Of a stretch of 64,000 nucleotides of DNA, positions 36,351-46,102 are shown one piece after another. Origin of the DNA: Pseudomonas sp. RIT409 (GTDB taxonomy: Bacteria > Pseudomonadota > Gammaproteobacteria > Pseudomonadales > Pseudomonadaceae); assembly GCF_003052515.2 (NCBI RefSeq), contig NZ_QARE02000012.1:114343-178342 (forward strand), in the 5' to 3' direction. The notes under the pieces were generated by a model. The model did no database searches and had not been told where the DNA came from. It saw only the letters and a list, made by a program, of their open reading frames with translations. Within the stretch, counting starts at the first letter, position 1; each line of letters begins with the position of its first letter. The translations under genes were made by a program, and so were the position numbers.

Positions 36351-39300
36351 GGGGTGTTTCTCCATCCAGTGCACGTGGGGCGGCAGCTTGAGGTTTCGAA
36401 TGACGGTGCACGAGGCTGAACACCACGGGCACGAACAGCAGGGTGGCGGTGGTGGCGAGCATCAGCCCACCGATCACTGCACGGCCCAGCGGCGCGTTTT
36501 GTTCTTGAGAGAGGGCCAGCGGCAGCATGCCGATGATCATCGCCAGCGCAGTCATGCACACCGGCCGGAAGCGCGTGTAGCCACCTTCCAGCGCTGCGAG
36601 CAAGGCGTCGCCGTGTTCGGCCAGGCGTTCTCGGCAGAAGCTCACCACCAGAATCGAGTTGGCGGTCGCGACACCCATGCACAGGATCGCCCCGGTCAGC
36701 GCCGGCACCGACAGCGAAGTCCCGCTGAGAAACAGCATCCAGACAATACCGGCCAGCGCCGCCGGTAATGCCGTGATAATCACGAACGGATCGATCCAGG
36801 ATTGGAAATTGATCACGATCAGCAAATAGATGAGCACCACGGCGCCGAGCAGACCGAAGCTCAGGCCGCTGAAGGCTTCATGCAGCGCGTCGATCTGGCC
36901 GTGCAGGCTGATCACCGCGCCTTTGGGGCGAAGGTGGGCCATGCCGTCGATGACCTTTTGTACATCCCGGGCCACGCCGCCGAGGTCGCGGCCTTGCACG
37001 TTGGCGAACAGGTCCAGGGTTGGCTGAATGTTGTAGTGGGTGACGACCGCCGGGCTGTCGACCCGTTTGATCGTGGCCAGGGCACCAAGAATCTGTGACT
37101 GGCCTGTGCTGCCGGTGATCGGCAGGGCTTCCAGCGCTGGCAGGCTGTCCAGCCGGTATTGCGGGGTCGCGGCGACCACCGAATAGGACACCCCGTTCTT
37201 CGGGTTGAGCCAGTAGGTCGGCGCCACTTGTGAGGTCCCGGCCAACGAGGCGCCGAGGCTGGTGGTCACGTCTTTTTCGGTGATGCCCAGTTGCTTGGCG
37301 CGCAGGCGATCGACATCCACCTGCATCGAGGGGTAACCGGTGGACTGCTGAATGCGCAGGTCGGTGATCCCCGCAACGTGTTGCAGCCGACGCTGCAACT
37401 CCAGCGCATAGGCGCGGTTGGCGGCATCGTCGCGGCCGGAGATTTTCACGTCCAGCGGCGCCGGGTTGCCGAAGTTGAGGATCTGGCTGCTGATGTCCGC
37501 CGGCAGAAACGCAAACTGACTGCCGGGAAAACTGCGTGGCAGGGCCTCGCGCAGGCGTTTGACGTAGTCCTCGGTCGGTGCGTGGTGCGCTTTCAACGTG
37601 ACCTGAATGTCGCCATCCTGTGGGCCGATCGTGCCGCTGCTGCTGTAGGCCATGTCGATGCCACTCAGGGGGATGCCGATGTTATCGATCACCGTGTCCA
37701 GTTCGTCGGCCGGGATGATCTCGCGAATGCGTTGTTCGATACGGTCGAAGGCCGCAGCACTTTCTTCGATCCGCGTCCCCAGCGGCAGACGCACGTGCAG
37801 CGACAGGGCGCCCGCGTCGGTGGCCGGGAAGAAGTCTTCGCCCAGGCTCGGCAGCAGCGCGAAGCTGGCCAGCACGCAGGCGAGGAAGCCGAGCAGGAAG
37901 GCTTTACGGCGCTTCAGGGCCAGGCCCAGCAAGCCGTAATACACGTCGCGAACGTTCGAGAAACGCTGTTCGAACCCCTGTTGGAAGCGTAAGGCAGCAC
38001 GCAGGATGGCGTGGCGCTGGCGGCCATGCTGGTCGCCTTCATGGTGGTTGATGAAGGCATCTTCCGGGTGGTGGCCTGGGCCGCTTTCCAGCCCGTGAGG
38101 TTTGAGCAGGAACATCGCCAGCGTTGGCACCAGGGTGCGCGACAGCAGAAACGAACTGCCCATGGCGAAGATCACCGCCAGCGCCATCGGGCGGAACAGG
38201 TAACCGGCAATGCCTTGCAGCATGAACATCGGCACGAAGACGATGCAGATACACAGCAGCGAGACGAACGCCGGGCCGACGATCTGCCGCGCGCCGTCCA
38301 TGATCGCGTCTTTCACCGCCTTGCCTTGTTCCAGGTGCCAGTTGATGTTCTCGATGGTCACCGTGGCGTCGTCCACCAGAATCCCCACCGCCAGGGCCAG
38401 TCCGCCCAGAGTCATGACGTTGAGCGTCTGGCCGGTGAGCGCAAGCAGTGCGATCGCCGACAGCACCGCCAGCGGAATTGAGGCGGCGATGATCACCGTC
38501 GAACGCCAACTGCCAAGGAACAACAGGATCATCACGCTGGTCAGCAGCGCGGCAATGATGCCTTCCCGCGCCACGCTGCCCACCGACTCCTTGACGAACA
38601 CCGAGGCGTCGCCCAGCAGTGAGGTTTTCAGCTCGGGCGGCAGGGTCTCGTTGATCAGCGGCAGCATGTTGCGGATGTCATCGACAATCGACAGGGTCGA
38701 AATGTTGCCGTTCTTCAAGGCGGGCATCAGCACCGCGCGACGCCCATCGACCCGGACGATGTTGGTCTGCGGCGGCGAGCCGTCGCGCACGTGGGCCACT
38801 TGGCCGATGGTGATCAGCGCGCCGTCGACGGTCTTGATCGGCAGGTCATTGAGTTCGTCGATGGCTTGCGGGCTGTTGTTGAGCAGCACCGTGTATTCAT
38901 CGGTGCCCATTTTGGAGGTGCCCACCGGAATGATCTGGTTGCCCGCTGCCAGTGCATTGCCGACGTCTTGTGCCGACAAACCTTTCGCGGCCAGCGCCTG
39001 TGGGTCGAGGTCGAGGGTGATCTGGCGCTGCTTGCCGCCCATCGGCGTCGGCATGGCCAGGCCCGGCACGGCGCTCAGGGGCAGACGAATGCTGTTCTGC
39101 ACCAAGTCGCGAATCCGCGCCTCCGACAGGGTCGGGCTGGAAAAGGCCATTTGCAGGATCGGCACCGTCGAGGCGCTGTAGTTGAGGATCAGCGGTGGGG
39201 TGATCCCGGCGGGCATCTGTTTGAGAACGGTTTGCGACACCGCCGTCACTTGCGCGTTGGCGGTGCGAATATCGACGCCGGGCTGAAAGAAGATCTTGAC

Positions 39301-39576
39301 GATGCCCATGCCAGGCAGGGATTGCGACTCGATGTGTTGGATGTCGTTGACGGTGGTACTGAGCGAGCGCTCGTAGGTGTAAATCACCCGGCCGGCCATG
39401 GCATCCGGGGACAGTCCGGCGTACTGCCAGACCACCGCCACCACGGGAATGCCAATGTCGGGGAAGACGTCGGTGGGCGTCTTGAGGGCCGCCATCGGTC
39501 CGACAATACAGATAAGAATCGCCAACACGATGAACGTGTATGGCTTGAGCAACGCAGTCTTGACCAGCCCGAGCAT
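36340..39576 (-). CDS. RND-family efflux pump inner-membrane transporter
   Basis: 1,078 residues from the ATG at 39576 (GGGAGG about 8 bases upstream). The RND architecture is seen: helix 1 (FIVLAILICIVGPMAAL), porter domain (DVFPDIGIPVV, IKIFFQPG-like segment), helix 4 with the proton-relay pair in GGLALAVGILVDDATVTIENI, a second porter domain and helices 8-12 ending VVFSLVHRH. Between helices 6 and 7 (about residues 490-525) the cytoplasmic loop has an uncommon His cluster (GHHPEDAF, NHHEGDQHGRQRH). The gene is first in a pump-adaptor-duct operon, an order opposite to most mex operons. A drug or toxic-ion substrate is likely but unspecified. Confidence 0.93.
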   Translation of the reverse strand: MLGLVKTALLKPYTFIVLAILICIVGPMAALKTPTDVFPDIGIPVVAVVWQYAGLSPDAMAGRVIYTYERSLSTTVNDIQHIESQSLPGMGIVKIFFQPGVDIRTANAQVTAVSQTVLKQMPAGITPPLILNYSASTVPILQMAFSSPTLSEARIRDLVQNSIRLPLSAVPGLAMPTPMGGKQRQITLDLDPQALAAKGLSAQDVGNALAAGNQIIPVGTSKMGTDEYTVLLNNSPQAIDELNDLPIKTVDGALITIGQVAHVRDGSPPQTNIVRVDGRRAVLMPALKNGNISTLSIVDDIRNMLPLINETLPPELKTSLLGDASVFVKESVGSVAREGIIAALLTSVMILLFLGSWRSTVIIAASIPLAVLSAIALLALTGQTLNVMTLGGLALAVGILVDDATVTIENINWHLEQGKAVKDAIMDGARQIVGPAFVSLLCICIVFVPMFMLQGIAGYLFRPMALAVIFAMGSSFLLSRTLVPTLAMFLLKPHGLESGPGHHPEDAFINHHEGDQHGRQRHAILRAALRFQQGFEQRFSNVRDVYYGLLGLALKRRKAFLLGFLACVLASFALLPSLGEDFFPATDAGALSLHVRLPLGTRIEESAAAFDRIEQRIREIIPADELDTVIDNIGIPLSGIDMAYSSSGTIGPQDGDIQVTLKAHHAPTEDYVKRLREALPRSFPGSQFAFLPADISSQILNFGNPAPLDVKISGRDDAANRAYALELQRRLQHVAGITDLRIQQSTGYPSMQVDVDRLRAKQLGITEKDVTTSLGASLAGTSQVAPTYWLNPKNGVSYSVVAATPQYRLDSLPALEALPITGSTGQSQILGALATIKRVDSPAVVTHYNIQPTLDLFANVQGRDLGGVARDVQKVIDGMAHLRPKGAVISLHGQIDALHEAFSGLSFGLLGAVVLIYLLIVINFQSWIDPFVIITALPAALAGIVWMLFLSGTSLSVPALTGAILCMGVATANSILVVSFCRERLAEHGDALLAALEGGYTRFRPVCMTALAMIIGMLPLALSQEQNAPLGRAVIGGLMLATTATLLFVPVVFSLVHRHSKPQAAAPRALDGETPHVV

Positions 39577-39793
39577 GCCGGAAACCTCCCATTTCGACCC
39601 GTTCGAAAGAGAGGCAGTCTTGATGCAGGGACCTAACACGCCGCTTTCAGCCAGATGAACAAACCGTTAGGAAGGCGCGCAAGGAGCTTTCATGGGGCAT
39701 TCATTTGTTGTTCATCCGGGCCAGGCGCAGGCTGATCTCATCGAAGTCCCCCCTGGACCACAGGGCGCTTTTCAACTCGCTGAGGATCGTGTC

Positions 39794-40207
39794 ATGAACG
39801 CCAAATCATTATTGCTGGTACCTGCGTTGGGGCTGGTCGCTGCCTTGTCCGGGTGTGCGGGGCCGATGCCAAAAGCCGACCCCAATGAAGCCTGGATCGG
39901 TTTGCAGGAAGAACCTTCGGGGACGTTGCTGGCGGAAGACGTGGACGGCAAGCGCTTGAATGACGGGCGCTACTTCGACGTCAAGCCTGGCGCGCACACC
40001 CTGGATGTGGACCTGATCGTCGAAGGCACGGGTAATAACGATGACCAGATGAACTGTGAAGCGGGCATCACGTTCAGCCAGTTCAAGGCGGGAGAGCGCT
40101 ACACACTCGTGGAATCGAGCCTTGGCGAAGAATACCGGGTCCGGTTGGAGGATGCCCAAGGCCATCAGCTGGGGCACACCAAGGACTTCACATGCATGCC
40201 CGGCTGA
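39794..40207 (+). CDS. Hypothetical lipoprotein
   Basis: 137 residues. The signal peptide ends with ALSGC, a good lipobox (Cys21). The mature part is acidic, with strands such as TLDVDLIVEG and ERYTLVESSLGEEYRVRLEDA and two Cys residues (one in MNCEAG, one near the C-terminus in FTCMPG), so a disulphide is possible. It resembles small Pseudomonas lipoproteins of unknown role. TGAGGATCGTG precedes the ATG at 39794. It is transcribed away from the pump and toward the two-component genes, with a terminator directly after it. Confidence 0.75.
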   Translation: MNAKSLLLVPALGLVAALSGCAGPMPKADPNEAWIGLQEEPSGTLLAEDVDGKRLNDGRYFDVKPGAHTLDVDLIVEGTGNNDDQMNCEAGITFSQFKAGERYTLVESSLGEEYRVRLEDAQGHQLGHTKDFTCMPG

Positions 40208-40236
40208 GCCGCCCCAGTTGATCCATGTTCTGTCGA

Positions 40237-40266
40237 GCCCAGGGTGCCAAGACCTTGGGCTTTTTT
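40237..40266 (+). terminator. Rho-independent terminator after the lipoprotein gene
   Basis: GCCCAGGG and CCTTGGGC form the stem, followed by six T residues. It ends the lipoprotein transcript before the convergent histidine kinase gene. Confidence 0.8.
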
Positions 40267-40320
40267 CTTGCGCGTTGAGCGGTTTTCGGCAACGGTCCCC
40301 GGCGGCGTGGCGTCTCGTGT

Positions 40321-41712
40321 TCACCCCAACGCCAGCACCTGTCGACACTCTAGCACCAGACTGGCGCCGCCCGACGGGCTGCTGCCGATGCGCAGTTTGA
40401 AGCCGTGCAGATTGACGATCGCTGCGACGATCGACAGGCCCAGCCCGAAACCACTCTGTTGGTTGCCGGTTTCGCTGCGATAGAAGCGCTTGAACACCGC
40501 TTCGCGCTCGGCGTCCGGGATGCCGGGGCCGGTGTCCTGAACTTCGATGAAGGGCGTTTCGCCCTCGGCCCGTGCAATCATCAGCACTTGGCCACCCGGC
40601 GGGGTGAATTTGATGGAGTTGCTCAGCAGGTTCGATAAGGCTTCGAACAGCAGTGCCCGGTCGCCCACCAGCGGGGGAAGGTCGTCGGCGATTTTGAGTT
40701 GCAATGAAATGCCGCCTTCTTCGGCCAGCGGCAGGTAAAAATCGAACAGCTCCTGCAGCAGTGACACCGGGTCGAGTTGGCCGAAAGCGGACCTTCGCTG
40801 GTGGTCTTCCAGCTCGGAAATGCGCAACAGCCCGCGAAACCGCGCCATGAGGGTGTCGGCGTCGGCGATGACCTGGGCCATCTGCTCCCCGTGGGGCGAA
40901 TCCTCCGCCGATTGTTGCTGTATGCGGTAAAGCTGCGCACGCAAACGGGTCAGCGGGGTGCGCAGGTCGTGAGCGATGTTGTCGCAGACACCCTTGACCT
41001 CGTTCATCAGGCGCTCGATGCGGTCGAGCATGGCGTTGACGATGTCCGCCAGCATGTCGATTTCATCCCGACGGTCCGACACGGGCAAGCGCCGGGTCAG
41101 ATCCCCCGTCACGATGGCTTCGGCGCTGGCTTGAATGGCGCCGATGCGCTGCAGGGGTTGTCGCCGTAGTAGGTGCCAGCCCAGCGCGCCGGGAATGATG
41201 GTCAAGGAGATGCCCCACAACAGCGCGCGAAGGATCAGGGTGGTCACGGCGAACAGCGAGCCGTTGTCCCGCACCAGTACCAGCCAGCGGTTGTCGAGGG
41301 TGTGAATGGCCACCGCATCGCAACTGGCCCTGGGCAGGTCCGGATCGTCCGATTGAATGCACGTGTCGAGTTCTTGAATCTGACCGTTGAGGGCCAGGCC
41401 TTCGGGGATGCTGTCGATCGGACCGCTGATGGGGTTGAGGTCATTGTCGAACAGCCCGTAGGCGTCCACGGTGCGGATGTCGAATTTGTCGCTGGTGCGC
41501 AGCGCATCGTCCAGTTGCTTGCCCTCGAAGCGCGAAAACAATTGCTGGCGCTGCATCAGCGAGTGGCGGGCGAGGGTGTTCAGGTAGTTGGTGACTTCCC
41601 AGTACAGCACCCCCAACAGAATGCTGCTCCAGGCCACGAAAAGGAAACTGTAGAGCGCCAGCAGACGGCTGCTGGAGGAGCGCCAGCCCTTAGACGGGTT
41701 CGGCAATGACAT
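40321..41712 (-). CDS. Sensor histidine kinase (EnvZ/QseC-type)
   Basis: 463 residues. Two membrane helices (about 18-40 and 155-178) enclose a periplasmic domain with two Cys (in LDTCIQ and RASCDA) that could form a redox-sensitive disulphide. A HAMP segment follows (RRQPLQRIGAIQASAEAI), then the dimerisation helix with the phospho-acceptor His in CDNIAHDLRTPLTRL, and the ATPase domain (LLSNSIKFTPP, DTGPGIP, GFGLGLSIV). Its start overlaps the response regulator gene by about 20 bases, so the two are co-expressed. Signal unknown; the closeness to the RND operon suggests envelope or toxicant sensing. Confidence 0.93.
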   Translation of the reverse strand: MSLPNPSKGWRSSSSRLLALYSFLFVAWSSILLGVLYWEVTNYLNTLARHSLMQRQQLFSRFEGKQLDDALRTSDKFDIRTVDAYGLFDNDLNPISGPIDSIPEGLALNGQIQELDTCIQSDDPDLPRASCDAVAIHTLDNRWLVLVRDNGSLFAVTTLILRALLWGISLTIIPGALGWHLLRRQPLQRIGAIQASAEAIVTGDLTRRLPVSDRRDEIDMLADIVNAMLDRIERLMNEVKGVCDNIAHDLRTPLTRLRAQLYRIQQQSAEDSPHGEQMAQVIADADTLMARFRGLLRISELEDHQRRSAFGQLDPVSLLQELFDFYLPLAEEGGISLQLKIADDLPPLVGDRALLFEALSNLLSNSIKFTPPGGQVLMIARAEGETPFIEVQDTGPGIPDAEREAVFKRFYRSETGNQQSGFGLGLSIVAAIVNLHGFKLRIGSSPSGGASLVLECRQVLALG

Positions 41713-42373
41713 AACCTGAGCCTCGAACGGTACGTATCAGCGGCGTCAGGTTAGGGGGATCGATTTTCTTGCGCAAGCGGCCGATGTGCACGTCGATGAG
41801 GTTGGTGCCTGGGTCGAAGTGATAGCCCCAGACCTCTTCGAAGATCATCATGCGGGTGATGATTTGTCCGCTGTTGCGCATCAGGAATTCCAGCAGTTTG
41901 TATTCGGTCGGCAGCAGGTTGAGCTGCTGTCCGGCGCGGCTGGCTTCACGGGTGATGAGGTTGAGTTCCAGATCGCTGACCTTGAGCATGGTTTCCGCCT
42001 GGGTGACGGGGTTACTGCGGCGCAGCAGGACTTCCACCCGAGCGGCCATCTCATCGGAGGCGAAGGGTTTGGACAGGTAATCGTCACCGCCCGCGCGCAG
42101 GCCGCGAACGCGTTCGTCGACGTCGGACAGGGCACTGATCATCAGGATCGGTGTGGCGATACCCAGCGCGCGCATAGTGGTGACGATGGCCAGGCCGTCC
42201 ACTTCAGGCAGCATGCGGTCCAGGGTGATCAGGTCATAATCGCCGCTGACGGCGCGCACCAGGCCCTCGCGGCCATTGTCGACCCAGTCGACGGACAGGC
42301 CGTGGCTGCTTAACTCGGCGACGATTTCCCGGGCGGTCACGGCATCGTCTTCGATGGTCAGAATTCGGGTCAT
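41690..42373 (-). CDS. OmpR-family response regulator
   Basis: 227 residues from the ATG at 42373. Receiver domain (1-120) with the acidic pair in IEDD, the phospho-acceptor Asp in YDLITLDRMLP, Ser in MISALS and Lys in YLSKPF. Winged-helix domain (about 130-225) ends IRTVRGSGYVIAE. It partners the overlapping kinase. It may regulate the RND operon close by, although a lipoprotein gene in the opposite direction separates them. Confidence 0.94.
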   Translation of the reverse strand: MTRILTIEDDAVTAREIVAELSSHGLSVDWVDNGREGLVRAVSGDYDLITLDRMLPEVDGLAIVTTMRALGIATPILMISALSDVDERVRGLRAGGDDYLSKPFASDEMAARVEVLLRRSNPVTQAETMLKVSDLELNLITREASRAGQQLNLLPTEYKLLEFLMRNSGQIITRMMIFEEVWGYHFDPGTNLIDVHIGRLRKKIDPPNLTPLIRTVRGSGYVIAEPV

Positions 42374-42488
42374 TGGATTACCTGGAGCAGGTTGCAACGG
42401 AAGACTTCATTCTGCCTTTAAACGTAGCCGGTATTTCTTAAAAATAATTTAAGTACCGGGCGGTATCGATGGAGTGGGTACATCCGCC

Positions 42489-42526
42489 CTGTTGCAGCGC
42501 GGCGTGCTCCCGCTGCGCTGCAACAG
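42489..42526. terminator. Stem-loop downstream of the FNT gene
   Basis: CTGTTGCAGCGC and GCGCTGCAACAG form a perfect 12-bp stem with a 14-base loop, 6 bases after the FNT stop on the minus strand. No U-run follows, so it is either a REP-like stabilising hairpin or a factor-dependent terminator. Confidence 0.55.
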
Positions 42527-42531
42527 CGTGG

Positions 42532-43425
42532 TCACACCTCGTTGGCTTTTGCCGAGCGCTTGGGCTTTTGGGCCGAAGGTGAGTCTTTCTTCGGCGCGTC
42601 GCTCTCGCTGCGAATCTGTGCATGGCTGAGCAAGGCGAAGATAAAGCTCCCCCCAATGATGTTCCCGGCCAGCGTCGGCCCGGCGAACACCTGCCAGAAC
42701 TCACGCCAGCTCAATTCCCCGGCGAACACCAGATACGAGACCTCGGCCGAGCCCACGACGATGTGGGTGAAATCCCCCAGCGCCATGAGGTAGGTGATCA
42801 TCAGAATGATCCACATCTTGGCGTTTTCCATGGAGGGAATCATCCACACCATGGTGGCGATCATCCACCCCGAGACAATGCCCTTGGCGAACATCTGGGT
42901 CACGCTGTTTTCCATGACCTTGCGGCCGATCTCCAGAAACGCTTCATCGGTCTTGCCGTCGAAAATCGGCAACTCCAGCATGACGTAGGCCACCAGCAGC
43001 GTGCCGCACAGGTTGCCGATCAGCACGGTGGTCCACAGGCGCAGTAACCGCCCGAAGTTGCCCAACGTCGGTTTGGTCATCACGGGAAGCACGGCAGTGA
43101 GGGTGTTCTCGGTGAACAGTTGCTGGCGGGCAAGGATCACCGCCAGAAACCCCGCGCTGTAGCCGACGCTGGCGATCACTTTGAAAGCTTCGCCGTCCGG
43201 CAATCGGGAATTGAGCAGCCCCATGGCCATCAGCGACAGGCCCATGGTCAGCCCGGCGGCCAGGGCCGACCAGAACAACGCTGCCACGTTTCGCTCCAGC
43301 TCCTGGTCGCCCTGCATGCGGATGGTTTCATGCAGGACCGCCGCGCGTGGCGGCTGGTTTTCATCGATGTCGCGTTCTTCTTCGGGGGTGAGCCCGGGGG
43401 TCTTGCCGTCTTCTTCGTCTGCCAT
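42532..43425 (-). CDS. Formate/nitrite transporter family channel (YfdC-like)
   Basis: 297 residues, with a long acidic cytoplasmic N-terminus (about 1-45) and a Lys-rich C-terminus around six membrane helices. FNT traits are visible: FWSALAAGLTMGLSLMA in helix 1, the broken-helix loop region AVILARQQLFTENTLTAVLP, and the sequence GDFTHIVVGSAEVSYLVFAGE then GNIIGGSFIFALLSH. The first two helices carry the FNT pattern, but it groups with YfdC-type members, whose transported anion is not known. Single gene, no obvious partner. Confidence 0.85.
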   Translation of the reverse strand: MADEEDGKTPGLTPEEERDIDENQPPRAAVLHETIRMQGDQELERNVAALFWSALAAGLTMGLSLMAMGLLNSRLPDGEAFKVIASVGYSAGFLAVILARQQLFTENTLTAVLPVMTKPTLGNFGRLLRLWTTVLIGNLCGTLLVAYVMLELPIFDGKTDEAFLEIGRKVMENSVTQMFAKGIVSGWMIATMVWMIPSMENAKMWIILMITYLMALGDFTHIVVGSAEVSYLVFAGELSWREFWQVFAGPTLAGNIIGGSFIFALLSHAQIRSESDAPKKDSPSAQKPKRSAKANEV

Positions 43426-43591
43426 GGCGCAATCTCGCGGAGTGTCGTGCTGCTGCTTCAGACACGCGGCGTCGATCGTCGTTCGCTGACAGGTCTCGTT
43501 AAGGCATGCGGAACGGTTGCGCGATCCGTTCAGGGGCAGGGGATGCCTGGCAACGCGCGACCGTCGATACCCAGAACGCTGCGTCGGGCGG

Positions 43592-44242
43592 TCAGCCTGC
43601 CAGGTCGGTGCTGTCGATGAGCGCCACCCCCGCTGCCGTCATGTCCCGCCACGCCTTTTCCAGCGATCCATCCAGGTCAATCGCTTTGCAGGCGTCGGCG
43701 ATGACCCAGGTGTTGAACCCTGCAGCCCGCGCATCCAGCGCCGACCAGGCCACGCAGAAGTCCAGCGCCAGCCCGACCACGAACACGCTGTCGATGCCGC
43801 GCTCTTTCAGATAGCCTGCCAAGCCGGTCTGCGTGGTGCGGTCGGCTTCGACGAACGCCGAGTAGCTGTCGATGCCTGTGTTGCAGCCCTTGCGCAGAAT
43901 CAGTTGCGCATGCGGCGCATCAAGCTCGGCATGCAGCGCGGCACCGTGGGTGCCTTGAACACAATGGTCCGGCCACAGGGTCTGCGCGCCGTAGGGCAGG
44001 GGAACGCTGTCGAACGGTGCCCGTCCGGGGTGAGAGGAGGCGAAGGAAATGTGCCCGGCCGGGTGCCAATCCTGGGTCAGCACCACGTTTCGGAACTGGG
44101 CGGCCAACTGATTGACCCGGGGCACCAGCGTATCGCCATCGGCCACCGCCAGCGCACCGCCGGGCATGAAGTCGTATTGCATGTCGATGACCACCAGGGC
44201 CGCACGTGGGTCGGAAGGCAGTCGGGAGAGGGGCATGGTCAT
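43592..44242 (-). CDS. pncA: Nicotinamidase
   Basis: 216-residue cysteine hydrolase that converts nicotinamide to nicotinate for NAD salvage. The catalytic triad is Asp20 (VVIDMQYDF), Lys118 (ILRKGCN) and Cys163 (ALDFCV). The metal site DWH with nearby His (TQDWHPAGH; Asp58, His60, His64) distinguishes it from isochorismatases. The start codon overlaps the stop of the upstream hydroxyacid dehydrogenase gene (TGATG arrangement), so both are one transcript. Length is typical (PncA about 210 residues). Confidence 0.93.
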   Translation of the reverse strand: MTMPLSRLPSDPRAALVVIDMQYDFMPGGALAVADGDTLVPRVNQLAAQFRNVVLTQDWHPAGHISFASSHPGRAPFDSVPLPYGAQTLWPDHCVQGTHGAALHAELDAPHAQLILRKGCNTGIDSYSAFVEADRTTQTGLAGYLKERGIDSVFVVGLALDFCVAWSALDARAAGFNTWVIADACKAIDLDGSLEKAWRDMTAAGVALIDSTDLAG

Positions 44243-45207
44243 CAGGCGAGCGTCCGGATCGGGGCACCGGCGTGCCAGGCTTGAATGTCTTCGATCATCT
44301 GGCTGAAGAACAGGCGGTAGTTGTTCTCCGTCACGTAACCGACATGGGGCGTGGCCAGCAGATTGGGCAACGTGCGGAACGGATGATCGGCGGGCAACGG
44401 CTCGATGCTGTACACGTCGAGTGCCGCGCCGGCGATTTTTTTCTGTTGGAGGACTTCGACCAGTGCGTCTTCATCGACGATCGGGCCCCGCGCGGTGTTG
44501 ACCAGATACGCCGTTGGCTTCATGCGATTCAGCGATTCTGCGTCCACCAGCCCCCGGCTGCGGTCGCTGAGGACCAGGTTGACCGAGATGATGTCCGACT
44601 GTTCGAACAGCTCTGCCTTGCTGACATAGGTGGCGCCGTGTTCGGCCGCGCGTTCAGCCGTGAGGTTTTCGCTCCAGGCGATGACGTTCATGTCGAAGGC
44701 CTGAGCGTAGCGTGCGATCTTCTGGCCGATGCTGCCCAGGCCGACGATCCCCAGTGTCTTGCCATACAGGTCGCTGCCGATGCCGATCTGCCAATGGCCT
44801 GCGCGCAGTGAGTTGGCTTCCTCGACCAGGTTGCGGGTGACGCCCATGATCAATGCCCAGGTCAATTCGGGGGCCGCGTATTTATAGCTGTCGGTGCCGA
44901 CGACCGTGATGCCCAGGCGTGCGGCAGCCTTGAGGTCCAGCGCCGCGTTGCGCATGCCGCCAGTGACCAGCAGCTTCAATCCAGGCAACCGGCTGAGCAA
45001 TGCCTCATCGAACAGCGTGCGTTCGCGCATGACGCAGACCACGTCGAAGTCTTTGAGTCGCGTTGCCAGGGTGGCGGTATCGGCAGGGTAGTCATGAAGG
45101 AAGCTGACGCGGGCGATGGGCTCGAGGACGGTCCAGTCCGCTGCCGCCTGCGCAACGCCTTGCCAGTCATCGATCACTGCGACGTTCAGTGTGGAACCCT
45201 GGGTCAT
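44242..45207 (-). CDS. D-2-hydroxyacid dehydrogenase family protein
   Basis: 321 residues. The NAD-binding motif TLGIVGLGSIGQKIA starts near residue 140; the active site residues are Arg in VNTARGPIV, Glu in the following helix region (VDEDAL) and His in ATPHVGYVT. The substrate-binding domain begins LNVAVIDDWQG. The family includes phosphoglycerate, glyoxylate and lactate dehydrogenases; lack of a C-terminal ACT domain argues against SerA. Translationally coupled with pncA, whose demand for NAD may be only coincidental. Confidence 0.9.
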   Translation of the reverse strand: MTQGSTLNVAVIDDWQGVAQAAADWTVLEPIARVSFLHDYPADTATLATRLKDFDVVCVMRERTLFDEALLSRLPGLKLLVTGGMRNAALDLKAAARLGITVVGTDSYKYAAPELTWALIMGVTRNLVEEANSLRAGHWQIGIGSDLYGKTLGIVGLGSIGQKIARYAQAFDMNVIAWSENLTAERAAEHGATYVSKAELFEQSDIISVNLVLSDRSRGLVDAESLNRMKPTAYLVNTARGPIVDEDALVEVLQQKKIAGAALDVYSIEPLPADHPFRTLPNLLATPHVGYVTENNYRLFFSQMIEDIQAWHAGAPIRTLA

Positions 45208-45340
45208 TTCGGTCAGCCCTCATGGTGTAAGCACATTGGAATTGTGGGCGCCAACATACGCCTCGCAGGCGCCAAGTGGAACCCCGATTCGGCGGGGGCA
45301 GCCGGTGGCAGGGCGGGTGGGCACGGCGTCGTCGGCCGCC

Positions 45341-45994
45341 TCAGTTGAACAAGCCCGCCGCGATATTGATGGAAAACCCGAGTATCGAGGTGTTGAACAG
45401 AAAGCCGATCAACGACTGCGCGAGGACCACCTTGCGCAAGCTGCGCGTGGCGACCCCAACGTCCGAGGTCTGCACGGCCACACTGATGGTGAAGGAGAAG
45501 TACAGGAAGTCCCAGTAATCGGGGTTCTGCTCGCCATCGGCAAAGCGCAGGGCCGCGTCTTCACCGCCCCAGGTATAAAACATCCGCGCATAGTGGAGGC
45601 TGAAAATCACCCCGATCAGCAGCCAGGACCCCACGATGGTCACGCCGGTGAAGGCGTAATGCAGCGCTTTGTCGCCGGACGGCATGTCCTTGATGCCGGA
45701 CAGCTCAAGCACGATGGCGGCGAGGCTGGCAATCGCCGCCACGCACACCAGCACCAGCACCCAGCCGGCGTTTTCATCCTCGACTTCGGCAATGCGCCGC
45801 ACGTCCTCGGCGTTGGACCTGGCCGTGCGCAGCATGATCAACGCCATGTAGATCCATCCGGCCACGTTCCAGGCAATCAGGAAGTCGCTGGTCAACGTCA
45901 TGCCAGGGGCGAAGAGGGCGGAGGCAATACCGGCAGCGATGCCCAAGGCAACGGCCAGGGTCAGGCGAGGGTGGGTCTGGGTCAGGCGCGTCAT
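45341..45994 (-). CDS. DUF1345 membrane protein
   Basis: 217 residues with five predicted membrane helices. The conserved stretch DGEQNPDYWDFLYFSFTISVAVQTSDVGV, preceded by HYARMFYT, is the hallmark of DUF1345, which resembles the pore segment of ion channels. The function of the family is unknown. It stands alone, with 109 bases to glucarate dehydratase. Confidence 0.88.
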   Translation of the reverse strand: MTRLTQTHPRLTLAVALGIAAGIASALFAPGMTLTSDFLIAWNVAGWIYMALIMLRTARSNAEDVRRIAEVEDENAGWVLVLVCVAAIASLAAIVLELSGIKDMPSGDKALHYAFTGVTIVGSWLLIGVIFSLHYARMFYTWGGEDAALRFADGEQNPDYWDFLYFSFTISVAVQTSDVGVATRSLRKVVLAQSLIGFLFNTSILGFSINIAAGLFN

Positions 45995-46102
45995 GGGCGG
46001 GCTTCATGCACGGAGATGCGCAGAGCCTAGCACGGCGGCGCGGTAGCAGGCGCGGGCAGGGAACCACGCGCCGGCGGGACCAGGGGGCGAAGCACCGCGC
46101 GC

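Noticed and set aside
36802..37992. Plus-strand open frames inside the RND pump gene
   Set aside because: Shadows of the pump's coding frame with His/Gln-rich nonsense translations.
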